This document shows, piece after piece, positions 8,272 through 17,680 of a stretch of 64,000 bases of DNA. The notes beneath the pieces are model-generated. The model did no database searches and was not told the DNA's origin. It was given only the letters and a program-made list of their open reading frames with translations. The position numbers were made by a program, and so were the translations under genes. Positions within the stretch are counted from its first letter, which is position 1; every line of letters begins with the position of its first letter. The stretch comes from Saprospirales bacterium (lineage in GTDB: Bacteria; Bacteroidota; Bacteroidia; Chitinophagales; Saprospiraceae), in NCBI GenBank assembly GCA_016703765.1, contig JADJBL010000007.1:1-64000 (forward strand), written 5' to 3'.

Positions 8272-8910
8272 ATGGAAATTTTTGACCTGAGGAATGAATA
8301 CCGGCAGGCGGAGCTCACGAAAAAGACCCTCTTGCCCGACCCTTTTTTGCAATTCGAAAAATGGATGGAAGAGGCCATCAAAGCTGAACTCCGCGAGCCC
8401 AATGCCATGGTGCTTTCCACGGCCGACAAGCAGGGAGCGCCCTCCGTCCGCACGGTCCTGCTGAAGATGTACGACCGCGAAGGCTTCGTTTTTTTTACCA
8501 ACTACCACAGCAGAAAGTCCAGAGAAATAGGAGAAAATCCGCAGGTCGCCATCCTCTTCCCCTGGCTCGACCTCGAGCGTCAGGTGATTGTAATGGGCCG
8601 TGCTGAAAAAGTAAGCACGGGAGAATCCATGAGGTACTTCGCCTCCCGGCCGCGCGGGAGCCAACTCGGCGCCTGGTCGAGCGCGCAATCCTCCGCGATC
8701 TCCTCCCGGAAGCTCTTGCAGATGCAGTTTGAGAAAATGGCGGAAAAATTCCGGCATGGAGAAATCCCCTTGCCCGATTTTTGGGGCGGGTTTCGGATCA
8801 AGCCCCATCGTTTCGAATTTTGGCAAGGCCGGCAAAACCGCCTTCACGACCGCTTTGAGTTTACGCTCGATGCGGAAGGAAGCTGGAAGGTGGAGCGGCT
8901 GGCGCCGTAG
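8272..8910 (+). CDS. pdxH: Pyridoxamine 5'-phosphate oxidase
   Basis: PdxH is an FMN-dependent enzyme that oxidises pyridoxamine or pyridoxine 5'-phosphate to pyridoxal 5'-phosphate, in the cytoplasm. The 212-aa length is normal. Characteristic segments are present in order: PNAMVLSTADKQGAPSVRTV near the start, LKMYDREGFVFFTNYHSRKS (FMN binding), RPRGSQLGAWSSAQS (substrate and FMN contacts) and the C-terminal PHRFEFWQGRQNRLHDRFEF. ATG 8272 was chosen because the longer frame upstream overlaps the lipoprotein gene and lacks homology. The gene is followed by a long inverted repeat that also ends the convergent phosphatase gene. Confidence 0.95.
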   Translation: MEIFDLRNEYRQAELTKKTLLPDPFLQFEKWMEEAIKAELREPNAMVLSTADKQGAPSVRTVLLKMYDREGFVFFTNYHSRKSREIGENPQVAILFPWLDLERQVIVMGRAEKVSTGESMRYFASRPRGSQLGAWSSAQSSAISSRKLLQMQFEKMAEKFRHGEIPLPDFWGGFRIKPHRFEFWQGRQNRLHDRFEFTLDAEGSWKVERLAP

Positions 8911-8913
8911 GAG

Positions 8914-8989
8914 AGTTTTTAGTTTTTAGTTCTTAATTTTTAGTTGCCATAGGCTCTAACTAAAAATTAAGAACTAAAAACTAAAAACT
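8914..8989. terminator. Long perfect hairpin between convergent genes
   Basis: Two perfect 32-base arms (8914-8945 and 8958-8989) flank a 12-base loop. The arms are AT-rich and built from repeated words of the type AGTTTTT and AGTTCTTAATTTTT. The structure begins 4 bases after the pdxH stop and runs into the stop codon of the minus-strand phosphatase, so it probably acts as a terminator for both strands. Confidence 0.8.
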
Positions 8990-10100
8990 ACCACCCAAGG
9001 GCTTCCACCATTTTAAAGTAAATTTGAGTATTGTCGTAGGTGCCGCGAAAAAGTTCTGCTTTCGGGCCATAAGCATAGACGGGTACCAGGCTGGCGGTGT
9101 GCCCATTGGTGGAGAAGGCCAGGTCCAGTTTTTTAAATTTTGACCCGGGCTGTATCGTGACCCCTCCGCACTCGTGGTCGCCGGTGACAATGACCAGCGT
9201 TTCCCGGTCCAATGCTGCAAATTTGAGCACCTCCTTGATCGTGTCATCAAAATCTTTCAACTCGGCGAGCATCATTGGCGCATCCTTTGCGTGTCCGCCC
9301 CAGTCGATCTGGCTTCCCTCGATCATGAGGAAAAAACCCTTCTCGCTCCGGGCATCGAGAAAAGGCATGGCCAGTCGTGCGGCATAAGGGAGGTAGGTAC
9401 GACCCTGAATGGCGCTGACCGGCTGGTTGTCTGCGCTGAAGTAGGCGAAATTCCGTTTTTTATCGAGGCGGTGTATCCGGGCCAGGTCGGTGTTAAAATA
9501 GGAATAGATGTAATACCCTTTGGCTTCGAGTTCCTTGATCAGGTTTCTGTCGTCTGCCCTTCGTTCGAAGTACCTCTGCCCACCTCCGATAAAGAGGTCG
9601 ATCTCCGTATCCATGAAATCTTCGGCTATTTCCTCGTTGAGGGTCCGGACGGGCACGTGGGCGATAAAGGAGGCAGGGGTAGCGTGGGTAATGGGGGAAG
9701 TGACGACCATGCCGGTGGCCATCTGGCGATCTTCGGCCTGCTCGAGGATCGTCCGGCAGGCAAGCGTGTCCTTGTCCATGCCGATGGCGGCATTATAGGT
9801 TTTTTTGCCACAGGAAAAGGCGGTGGCACCAGCTGCAGAGTCGGTGATCAGGTTGTCGTAGGAGGTCGTTTTATGGAGTCCGATGACGGGAAATGCCTCC
9901 AGACTGCACCGATTGCCGTTTTGGTACATCAGGGCGCTCATCTGAGCCAGCCCGAAACCGTCGCCGATTAGCAAAATGATATTTTTTGGCTTTTCGGCAA
10001 AATTTCCGAGCTCTCCAGGTTGTCTGGTAGTTGCCTGGCGCTGACATCCCCCTGTCAGCAATGCCAGCACGAGTATTGCTGTTCCTCTTATTTTAGCCAA
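8988..10100 (-). CDS. Alkaline phosphatase (PhoA-type), lipoprotein
   Basis: This 370-aa enzyme hydrolyses phosphate monoesters at the envelope. A signal peptide with lipobox (VLALLTGGC) makes it a predicted lipoprotein. Metal and catalytic motifs of the PhoA family appear in order: NIILLIGDGFG, the nucleophile segment TDSAAGATAFSCG, THATPASFIAH, MIEGSQIDWGGHAKD and TGDHECGGV, with a final zinc-binding histidine in NGHTASLVPVYAYG. No Pho box is visible; an unrelated dyad (10105-10128) lies directly upstream of the start. It belongs to the shorter class of Bacteroidota and Bacillus-like enzymes. Confidence 0.93.
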   Translation of the reverse strand: MAKIRGTAILVLALLTGGCQRQATTRQPGELGNFAEKPKNIILLIGDGFGLAQMSALMYQNGNRCSLEAFPVIGLHKTTSYDNLITDSAAGATAFSCGKKTYNAAIGMDKDTLACRTILEQAEDRQMATGMVVTSPITHATPASFIAHVPVRTLNEEIAEDFMDTEIDLFIGGGQRYFERRADDRNLIKELEAKGYYIYSYFNTDLARIHRLDKKRNFAYFSADNQPVSAIQGRTYLPYAARLAMPFLDARSEKGFFLMIEGSQIDWGGHAKDAPMMLAELKDFDDTIKEVLKFAALDRETLVIVTGDHECGGVTIQPGSKFKKLDLAFSTNGHTASLVPVYAYGPKAELFRGTYDNTQIYFKMVEALGW

Positions 10101-10104
10101 TGTC

Positions 10105-10128
10105 TGTTAAATTGCCCGAAATTTAACA
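10105..10128. promoter_or_regulatory. Dyad upstream of alkaline phosphatase
   Basis: The inverted repeat TGTTAAATT-(gcccg)-AAATTTAACA begins 4 bases upstream of the phosphatase start at 10100. It could be a repressor site or a 5' mRNA hairpin. It does not match the PhoB box. Confidence 0.3.
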
Positions 10129-10228
10129 CAAAATTTATCGAAAGTTTGCGACCATTCATCGAATAATCCGTCTTTCCATGCGTCGCAGGGGAAATTTTTG
10201 TGTCGGTATTCATCTCAACACCCAAAAA

Positions 10229-11292
10229 ATGAAAACTTCGCTTACCCTTTCCACGTTGCTTGTAACAGGCCTGACGGCCTTTCTGTTCGCGCCCTGGACT
10301 CATCAGGGAAAGCCCGGGATCATCCAGCCCCGCTCCATGTTCGAATGGCTGGAACAACCCGAAGTACTTCGAATTACCCTGGAAACCGACCTCCGCAACC
10401 TGCTGGACGGGGCATCAAACGATACCTACCAATCTGCGCTTTTTTCGTTTGAGGATGCCATGGGGCAACAACAGGAGTTTCTCGCAGAAGTGAAGCCCCG
10501 CGGGAAATATCGCCTCCGCGTTTGCGATTTTCCACCTCTAAAGGTCAAGTTTTCCAAAGAGGACATGGCCCGACGCAACCTGGGCCCATACAATACCCTT
10601 AAACTGGTAACCCATTGCGTCTCCAAGCAATCCAACGGGCAAGATAACCTCTTGCGCGAATTTCTCGCCTACGAATATTACCAGCACCTGACTCCCATGA
10701 GCTACCGGGTCAAACTCGCCGAAATTACTTATGTCGACTCCCAGAAAAGGGAGAAACCTTTTACCCGCCTGGCTTTTTTCCTCGAACCCACCGAAGAACT
10801 TGCCGACCGCCTGGAGGAAAGGAAATCGAAGAATTCGGAATCACCCTCGATCAGATCGAGTCGCGCAGCTCCCTGGAAATGCGGGCTTTCCAATACATGA
10901 TCGGCAACTCTGACTGGGATATCCCCACCCTTCGAAATATCAAATTGATCCGCCACGAAAAAACGGGCGACCTCTTTGCAGTCCCCTATGATTTTGACCT
11001 GGCGGGCTGGGTAGACGCCAATTACGCGGTGCCCAACATCAACCAGGGCCAGTTCGACGTCAAGGATCGCCTTTTTCAAGGGGCGCTGCCTTCCCCCGAA
11101 GCCTGGAACGAATGCCTGCTTCGGTTCGAACGGACCCGGCCTGTGATCGAAACGGAGATCCAATCCCTCGAAGGCCTGAGCCCCTCCTCCCGCCGCGAAT
11201 TATTTATGTACCTCGACACTTTTTTCAACAGAGACGGAAAACAACTGGCAAAAAGGTTGTCGGGGGAGACGGAGAGAGAGCGTGAAAACTGA
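10229..11292 (+). CDS. Secreted CotH-kinase-like protein, one frameshift
   Basis: Start at ATG 10229 with a signal peptide (MKTSLTLSTLLVTGLTAFLF). The frame shifts near 10821, where adding one G restores EEREIEEFGITLDQIE. The repaired protein is about 354 aa. Segments such as DNLLREFLAYEYYQHLTPMS, MRAFQYMIGNSDWDI, RNIKLIRHE and FAVPYDFDLAGWV are arranged like CotH-type protein kinase domains: a helical N-lobe motif, an N-x-D-W motif and a DFD metal motif. The similarity is distant, so kinase activity is uncertain. It is transcribed divergently from the alkaline phosphatase and converges on rarA with a 3-base gap. Confidence 0.6.
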
Positions 11293-11295
11293 AAA

Positions 11296-12569
11296 CTAAT
11301 AATTGTACTTCCCCTTCCACTGCCCTGCTAACCTCGTCTTCACTTGCTGCTCCGCCGGATTATTCGCCGGCTGGTAAAGGCTCTTCCCGCTAACATCTTC
11401 GGGAAGGTACTCCTGCATCACGAAATTCCCTTCGTAGTCGTGGGAATATTGATAGCCCTGGCCGTAATCCAGTTTTTTCATCAACCCGGTGGGGGCGTTT
11501 CGCAGGTGAAGCGGCACGGGCAAGGCACCGGTTTCCCGAACGAGCGATAAGGCCTGGTTGATGGCCATGTACGCCGAATTGCTTTTGGCGGAAGTAGCCA
11601 GGTAAATGGCGGCCTGCGACAGGATGATCCGGGCCTCGGGCATTCCGATGGCCTGGACCGCCTGAAATGCCGTAGTCGCCAGAAGCAGGGCATTCGGGTT
11701 TGCCAACCCGATGTCCTCCGAAGCCGAGATCATCATGCGCCGGGCGATGAATTTTATATCCTCTCCTCCTTCCAGCATCCTTCCCAACCAATACACCGCC
11801 GCATTCGGGTCGCTGCCGCGAATGGACTTGATGAAGGCAGATGCCACGTCGTAATGGTATTCCCCGCCCTTGTCGTACAAGGCGATATTGAGCTGGACCT
11901 TTTCCTGCACCACCTCGTTGGTCAACACGAAGGGCTCGCCGGGAACGGCGTCAGAACAGGCCAGCTCCAATACATTGTAAAGTTTCCTGGCATCGCCACC
12001 GGAAAGGCTGAACAACGCTTCCCATTCCCTGATCTCGACGCTTAAATTTTTCAACTCCTCATCCGTCTCCAGGGCCCTGTTCACCAATTCCTGAGATTTT
12101 CTTCGTTCAATGGCTTTAAAACATAGACCTGACATCGCGACAACAGGGCCGAAATGACTTCGAAGGAGGGGTTTTCGGTAGTGGCGCCCACCAGGGTGAT
12201 GATTCCCTTCTCGACGGCGCCGAGCAGGGCGTCCTGTTGGGATTTGCTGAATCGGTGGATCTCGTCGATAAACAGGATGGGGTTGGGGCTTTGGAAAAAT
12301 TTCTGGGACTGCGCTTTCTCGATCGCGTCCCGGATATCCTTGACCCCCGAATTGATGGCGCTGAGGCTTTGAAAAGGCCTTTTGAGCTGGTGGGCCATGA
12401 TGTTGGCCAGGGTGGTCTTTCCTACTCCGGGTGGACCCCAAAGGATAAAGGAGGGCAGGTTTCCGGATTCTATCGCCCGGCGCAATACGGCGCCGGGGCC
12501 GACCAGATGCTCCTGACCGACGTATTCATCGAACGAACGAGGCCTCAAACGCTCCGCAAGTGGTTGCAT
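11296..12569 (-). CDS. rarA: Replication-associated recombination protein A (AAA+ ATPase), one frameshift
   Basis: RarA (MgsA, WHIP/WRNIP1 family) acts at stalled replication forks. The N-terminal part ([20 protein letters not shown]) carries Walker A ([12 protein letters not shown]), Walker B ([19 protein letters not shown]) and sensor 1 ([11 protein letters not shown]). The C-terminal part holds the tetramerisation region ([36 protein letters not shown]) and ends GQWKGKYNY. The frame breaks near 12097-12100, a four-T run on the plus strand; one added base joins PLNEE to [14 protein letters not shown]. The repaired length of about 425 aa is normal, so the break is probably an assembly error. 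Confidence 0.92.
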
Positions 12570-12674
12570 GTGATTTTTTTTTGAAAATTATTCGCTTTCA
12601 CCCAACCTTTGTATCGAAAAATCCGTGAGAGGTTTGGAGTGAGTATTTTCCCACAAAAGATAAAATTTTCCTTT

Positions 12675-14603
12675 ATGAAAAAGTTTTTATTCCTGCTTTC
12701 TTTCCTGGCCCTTGGTTCCTGGGTTATGGCTCAGCCATACAATATCGGGATTTCCGGCGTAGTGACGGACGACAACGGCGCCCCGGTGGAAAATGTAGAG
12801 ATCAATATCTACACCGATTCCGTTCCAATTGGACCTATCTATAATAACACGGTCTACACGGATGCCAACGGCGCATATTCCGATAATTTCTCCTGGGAAC
12901 TTCCCTACGGGTTCGTAACGGTGACCATGATCAATTGTCCGAATATGCCATATCTCTATCAATATTTTATCTGGCAAAACGGCGATGCAAATTTTGTGGC
13001 CTCTTTTTCATACTGCAATGCCGGTGGGGGTGGATGCTCGGCCGATATTGACGTCGACTCCGTATTCGGCACTACCCTGGTCCAACTCACTGCCATTCCC
13101 GACGGCAATCCGCCTTATACTTATCTGTGGAATACCGGACAAGTGGGCAATCCTATTACGGTCAACGCAGTCGGCACGTATTGTGTGACGGTCACCGACA
13201 GCGATGGCTGCCTGGCGCAAAACTGCGTGGTGTTCCCGGATCCCCAGAATTGCTGGGTAGGCATTTCCCCCAACCCGGGCGGATCCCTGACCGCAGAAGC
13301 CCAGGGAGATGACCCTTATGAATTCCTCTGGAATACCGGGGAAACAACCCAGACCATTTTTCCGAATTCCATTGGCCAGTTCTGTGTCACGATGACCGAT
13401 GCTGCCGGATGTGCGGCCGTCGATTGCTACTGGAACGGACAGGATTCCCTTTGCTCGGTGCTCATCCTGGGCCAGCCGCTGGGCGGTTTTCTGGGATACA
13501 GCCTGACGGCGCAAGCCACGGGCGCTTCCCCGTTGTCCTTTGCGTGGAGTACCGGCGAGTCCGGCGCCTCGATCATTGTATTCGAATCCGGGGTATACTG
13601 CGTAACGGTCACGGATGCGGATGGATGCCAAACCCCCGCCTGCTATTTCGTGCAGCTGGCAACCTTGAGCGACCTCATCCAGGGCTATATTTATGCAGCC
13701 GATAGTAACGGGCAGGTCAATCTGATCGAAGGCAAAGTTTACCTAATTCAATACGACCCGAACGCTGGTACCCTCACCGCGGTGGATTCCACCGATTTCA
13801 GCAGCAACCCTGGAACCAATGGCGCTTATTACACCTTTGGATCCGTAGCGCAGGGCGATTACCTGGTAAAAGCTTTCCTCACGCCTGGCTCGCCTTACTA
13901 TGAAAACTACATGCCGACCTATCATTTCAACCACCTTTTCTGGAATGAGGCCGATCAAATTACCAGCCCGTATCCCGGCCCCAGCTTTTTCGACATCGCG
14001 CTGATCCCGGGAAATAACCCCGGCGGCCCAGGGTTTATCGGAGGTCTGGTGAGCGATGGCGCCAATATCTGGGGCGGCGGAGAGGAGCGCGGGGAAGGAG
14101 ATCCCATGCCCAATGTTTCCATTCTGTTGCTCGACGAGCAGGAATCTCCTGTGGCTCATACCCTAACCCACGCCGATGGCACTTTCGCATTCGAAAGCCT
14201 GGCCTGGGGCACGTATAAAGTGGTAGTGGAAATACCGGGCCTGGAGCAGGGAACCAAGTGGGTGACCATCGGCCCCGACAATCCTTCGGTCGATATTTCC
14301 TTCAGCGTCGAAGAGGAAGGGGTCGTGTTGGCAGTGAAGGAGTTCGATGGGGAAATTATTTCCCTGGCCTATCCTAACCCGGTCAAAGACCAATTGTCCC
14401 TATACTTCTTCCTCGAATCGGCAACCAGGGGTTATCTAAGCCTTTCCAGCCCGGACGGCCGCACGGAGTTAATCCAGGCCGTCGACCTTCCCGGCGGTGG
14501 GCAAGTGCTCCCGGTACCCCTCGGCAGTCTTCCCCGAGGAATGTATATTTTGAAGGTGACCACCGACGGCTGGATGGTGAGCCATAGGATCGTAAAAGAG
14601 TAA
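12675..14603 (+). CDS. T9SS-secreted surface protein with SprB-like repeats
   Basis: Start at ATG 12675 (MKKFLFLLSFLALGSWVMAQ) gives a clear signal peptide; the protein is 642 aa. A carboxypeptidase-regulatory-like domain (ISGVVTDDNGAPVENVEINI) comes first. Three SprB/adhesin-type repeats follow, each with a WNTG or WSTG motif followed by GTYCVTVTDSDGC-like endings. After a linker and a second carboxypeptidase-like domain comes a type A T9SS sorting domain (SLAYPNPVKDQLSLYFFLES...PRGMYILKV). SprB-like proteins are gliding adhesins or surface fibres; this one is short, so it may be a general surface adhesin. Confidence 0.85.
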   Translation: MKKFLFLLSFLALGSWVMAQPYNIGISGVVTDDNGAPVENVEINIYTDSVPIGPIYNNTVYTDANGAYSDNFSWELPYGFVTVTMINCPNMPYLYQYFIWQNGDANFVASFSYCNAGGGGCSADIDVDSVFGTTLVQLTAIPDGNPPYTYLWNTGQVGNPITVNAVGTYCVTVTDSDGCLAQNCVVFPDPQNCWVGISPNPGGSLTAEAQGDDPYEFLWNTGETTQTIFPNSIGQFCVTMTDAAGCAAVDCYWNGQDSLCSVLILGQPLGGFLGYSLTAQATGASPLSFAWSTGESGASIIVFESGVYCVTVTDADGCQTPACYFVQLATLSDLIQGYIYAADSNGQVNLIEGKVYLIQYDPNAGTLTAVDSTDFSSNPGTNGAYYTFGSVAQGDYLVKAFLTPGSPYYENYMPTYHFNHLFWNEADQITSPYPGPSFFDIALIPGNNPGGPGFIGGLVSDGANIWGGGEERGEGDPMPNVSILLLDEQESPVAHTLTHADGTFAFESLAWGTYKVVVEIPGLEQGTKWVTIGPDNPSVDISFSVEEEGVVLAVKEFDGEIISLAYPNPVKDQLSLYFFLESATRGYLSLSSPDGRTELIQAVDLPGGGQVLPVPLGSLPRGMYILKVTTDGWMVSHRIVKE

Positions 14604-14607
14604 GATA

Positions 14608-14685
14608 GTTTAGAGGGTTTAGGGAGGTTTAGAGGGTTTAGATTTTCCCCTCTAAACCTCCTAAACCTCCCTAAACGTTCTAAAC
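14608..14685. terminator. Imperfect 35-base-arm hairpin made of GTTTAG words
   Basis: Left arm 14608-14642 and right arm 14651-14685 are complementary apart from a few mismatches around an 8-base loop. Both are built of repeated GTTTAGGG/GTTTAGAGG-like words. The element fills nearly the whole gap between the T9SS gene and the sigma-factor start at 14693. It probably terminates the first and may also affect initiation of the second. Confidence 0.7.
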
Positions 14686-14692
14686 CAAAAAA

Positions 14693-15256
14693 ATGCAGAT
14701 ATCCCAGGACCTCCTTCAAGGTTGTAAAAAAGCCGACCGGAAAGCGCAATACCAGCTCTTTCGGATTTGCTTTGACACCTTGAAGGGGGTTTGCCTGCGG
14801 TATCAGCGGGAAGAGTCGGAAGCCATGGCTTCGCTCAACATGGGTTTTTTGAAAATCCTAAGCAATCTGGACAAATATCGGCACGACACGCCTTTCGAGG
14901 CCTGGATCCGGCGCATCATGATCAACACGCTGATCGACGAGTTTCGGAAAAACAGGCAGGTAAAAGAGTTGATAGAATACCGGGATTTTTCAGACGAACA
15001 GAATACCCGCGATTGGGCGGATTACAACGAGGCCGAACAGGCATTGCAGGCCGGACAATTGACGGCTATGTTGCAGGCCCTGCCTGCGGTGAGCCGCAAG
15101 GTTTTCAACCTCTTTGCCATCGACGGTTATTCCCACCAGGAGATTGCGGGAATGCTGGGGATCAGCGAGGGAACTTCCAAATGGCATGTGAGCTATTCCA
15201 GAAAAAGATTGCAGGAAATGGTAAAGGAGTCGCTCTCTACGAGCCGGGTGATTTAA
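14693..15256 (+). CDS. ECF-type RNA polymerase sigma factor
   Basis: This 187-aa protein has sigma region 2 (FEAWIRRIMINTLIDEFRKN) and region 4 (LPAVSRKVFNLFAIDGYSHQ followed by EIAGMLGISEGTSKWHVSYS and RKRLQEMV). These are diagnostic of extracytoplasmic-function sigma-70 factors of the Bacteroidota. The start ATG lies 8 bases after the hairpin. The next gene, 12 bases downstream, has a single membrane helix and is the probable anti-sigma or sensor partner. Confidence 0.92.
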   Translation: MQISQDLLQGCKKADRKAQYQLFRICFDTLKGVCLRYQREESEAMASLNMGFLKILSNLDKYRHDTPFEAWIRRIMINTLIDEFRKNRQVKELIEYRDFSDEQNTRDWADYNEAEQALQAGQLTAMLQALPAVSRKVFNLFAIDGYSHQEIAGMLGISEGTSKWHVSYSRKRLQEMVKESLSTSRVI

Positions 15257-15268
15257 AAAGCCAAAATT

Positions 15269-16502
15269 ATGGCAAAAGATATCGACAAGTTATTTCGCGA
15301 ACAGCTTAGCAGTCAAAGCTTCGAATGGAACGAGGCCTACTGGGAAGCTGCCGAAGCCGCCATCGCGGCCGCCGAGCGCAAACGCCGCCGGCGTTTTCTG
15401 CTATTCTGGTGGTTTGGTGGCACGGCATCCCTTGGCCTGGTACTAATGATCTGGCTTGGATCCGATAAACCGGAACCAATGATAAAGGATCGAGCTCAAG
15501 ACGTTGTCGAGCAGCCGATTGCCCGGAATTTGCTGAAAAAAGGACCGCCTTCTAAAGAAATCGTCCGCGAGGAAGAAAAATGCGACGATACGCCGATGGT
15601 CGCCAATGTCCCCGGTCCCAAGTCCGTAGTTCACCAGGTAATAAAGGGGGTGTTCCCAGAGAAACGGCATTTATCCCATTAGTGATCCTGTTCAAACATC
15701 CTCTTACATTTCCGTAATGAACAAACTTCCGGGAATCGACTACGTCATTCAGCGCGATGTGAATCCAAACCTGAGGGCTGTCATCACACCCGGAAGTGAA
15801 CCCTCCATCGAGCCGCAAAACCATCCTTTTGTCTGGAGAGCGGGCGTTGGGGCAGGTGGTGGACTTCAAGGCCTGTTTACAGGAGCCCAGCCGGGCGTAT
15901 GGACCGGCGGAATATTCCAGGGCTCTTTGTACGAAAAATGGGGCTGGTCAGCCGGTTTGCAGTATCATATCCAGCACATTTCCGACATCGAGCTCGGCAG
16001 CTCGGAGCAAAGCACTTTCGGTTTTGGTAAAAACCATACCCAGTATGTCAGCTATATCCGCTCGGTACATCAGCTACAGATTCCGGCCGGTATCCTTTTC
16101 CGACCCGCGCAAAAGCTGCAAATCGAAGCGGGCGCGATCTTGACATACCGCCTGGCCGTGAGGGGGGTGATCGAAGAACGGAGCTACCCCAAACCCTGGG
16201 AACGCACCCAGAGCGAACAATCGGAGTATGAAGCCCGCCTGGGGAGTTATTTTTCGGGTGAAATAGAGGAGTTTCCTCTGCTGGAACGCAGTTCCGTCTT
16301 TGCGCAGGGTTGGTTGGATGCAGGCAAGGAAAGGGCTTTTCAGGTGCAACCCTTTGCGGGGCTGCAATTCGACTTTGGAAAGCGCTTTACCGGGAGCGGA
16401 CGGGTCGCTTATCGGAGCGGAAAACCCTGGCCGGGCGGATCGGACAGCCGGGAAATTGGCCCCTGGTCAATATCTGCAGGAATTTTTTATTGGATTCGTT
16501 GA
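15269..16502 (+). CDS. Membrane-anchored protein with barrel-like C-terminus, putative anti-sigma partner, one frameshift
   Basis: Residues 1-42 are cytoplasmic and charged (MAKDIDKLFREQLSSQSFEW, then AERKRRRR), followed by one membrane helix (FLLFWWFGGTASLGLVLMIW). The frame shifts at a five-G run (15646-15650); removing one G joins it to CSQRNGIYPISDPVQTSSYI and the downstream reading frame to 16502. The C-terminal about 230 residues (FVWRAGVGAGGGLQGLFTGA...GPWSISAGIFYWIR) alternate like an outer-membrane beta-barrel. This cytoplasm-helix-barrel layout directly after an ECF sigma gene suggests an envelope sensor or anti-sigma factor, but no canonical anti-sigma domain is visible. Confidence 0.6.
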
Positions 16503-16513
16503 CCTTTCAAATA

Positions 16514-17650
16514 ATGAGAAAACAGTTTTTCAAACCTGGAAACATCCTCCTCTTCTTGCTCCTCCTCATTGCAGGAAGTTGCGAGGAGAAAGAACTGCCG
16601 CCTCCGGTGACAGAAGACCCCATTTTTACACTGGATCTCCAATGGGAGGACGGCGCATCGCTCGATCTCTCAGCCGGAGAAAACCGATACTACCTTCACA
16701 CAGCTTTTGAAAAAGACTTGCTCGACGTAGTGGAGTTTTCGGGTCGCTTTGCCCAACTCGACTGCCTGAATGAATGCGAGCCCTCTTTCGCTATTTACTT
16801 CCGCGACGATGAGAGCTCCCCTTCAGGCCAGGCTGATTTTCCGGATTTCATTTCCCCTGGCAATGGCTTTGCCTTTCGGAAACCGCCGGAAATGAATTTC
16901 GACACCCTCCTTAGCTACCGGGTTAAATTTCAATCCACCACCGACCCGGGAGGGCTGCCCTTGTACTGGATTTTCGAAGACACCACGATCAACCTCATTC
17001 CCAACCCCGAGATCCTGCGCGACAACGAGGACCCTTTCCCGGTTTGCCTGCAAAGCGGAAACCCTGCTCAGGGATGCTATTCGGAAAATTGTCAGACCGT
17101 CGTGTTGGACAATTCCCCCGGCTTTTCCGTGACGATCACCAACGATTCCAACGCACTGATACTCAACGCCATTCCGATCGGTGGACAGGCGCCTTACATT
17201 TATCAATGGGATAACGGGGCTCAGGGCCCATCTATTCAGGTCTTTTTACCCGGCTCAGCGCATTGTGTGACCGTGACGGACACCGCCGGAAAAACAGCCT
17301 CCACCTGCGTGCAAGCGCCCGCGCCCGGTACGACCCTTTGCGTGGCCGGATTCACCTACCAATACAACCCCGAATACGAGATTGTCCCAATACCCGGCGA
17401 TTCGCTTCAGCTTAAAACGGTCGTGTTGGAATACATCGCAGACGGCCTGGTTTTTCGCTCTGACCTTCAACCTCAGCCGCCCGGGGCTTATTTTGTGATT
17501 GACGAAACCGAACTTTACGAACCAAATGAAAACGGATTCTCTACTTTGCTGATCCGCGCCAGGTTTTCCGGCAGCCTTTTCGGCGCCAACGGCGCGGTCA
17601 GAAAAGTGGAGGAGGCGAGCGTCGTTTTTGCAGTGGCTTATCCCGACTAA
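16514..17650 (+). CDS. Lipoprotein with an SprB-like repeat
   Basis: Start at ATG 16514 (MRKQFFKPGNILLFLLLLIA then GSC) gives a typical lipoprotein signal; the longer upstream frame overlaps the previous gene and is not used. The 378-aa protein has a first unassigned region, then one SprB-like repeat (NAIPIGGQAPYIYQWDNGAQ...AHCVTVTDTAGK) and a C-terminal beta-rich domain. It is 11 bases downstream of the putative anti-sigma gene and probably co-transcribed. Function unknown; presumably an outer-membrane or periplasmic lipoprotein. Confidence 0.65.
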   Translation: MRKQFFKPGNILLFLLLLIAGSCEEKELPPPVTEDPIFTLDLQWEDGASLDLSAGENRYYLHTAFEKDLLDVVEFSGRFAQLDCLNECEPSFAIYFRDDESSPSGQADFPDFISPGNGFAFRKPPEMNFDTLLSYRVKFQSTTDPGGLPLYWIFEDTTINLIPNPEILRDNEDPFPVCLQSGNPAQGCYSENCQTVVLDNSPGFSVTITNDSNALILNAIPIGGQAPYIYQWDNGAQGPSIQVFLPGSAHCVTVTDTAGKTASTCVQAPAPGTTLCVAGFTYQYNPEYEIVPIPGDSLQLKTVVLEYIADGLVFRSDLQPQPPGAYFVIDETELYEPNENGFSTLLIRARFSGSLFGANGAVRKVEEASVVFAVAYPD

Positions 17651-17680
17651 ATCTCGCCGCAAAGACGTAATTTGGCGGGC

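Noticed and set aside
7630..8847. Long open frames antisense to the lipoprotein and pdxH
   Set aside because: pdxH is unmistakable on the plus strand; the antisense frames are Pro/Gly/Arg-rich shadows.
10105..10128. Dyad near alkaline phosphatase as a Pho box
   Set aside because: It lacks the CTGTCATA-type direct repeats of PhoB boxes; kept only as an unassigned dyad.
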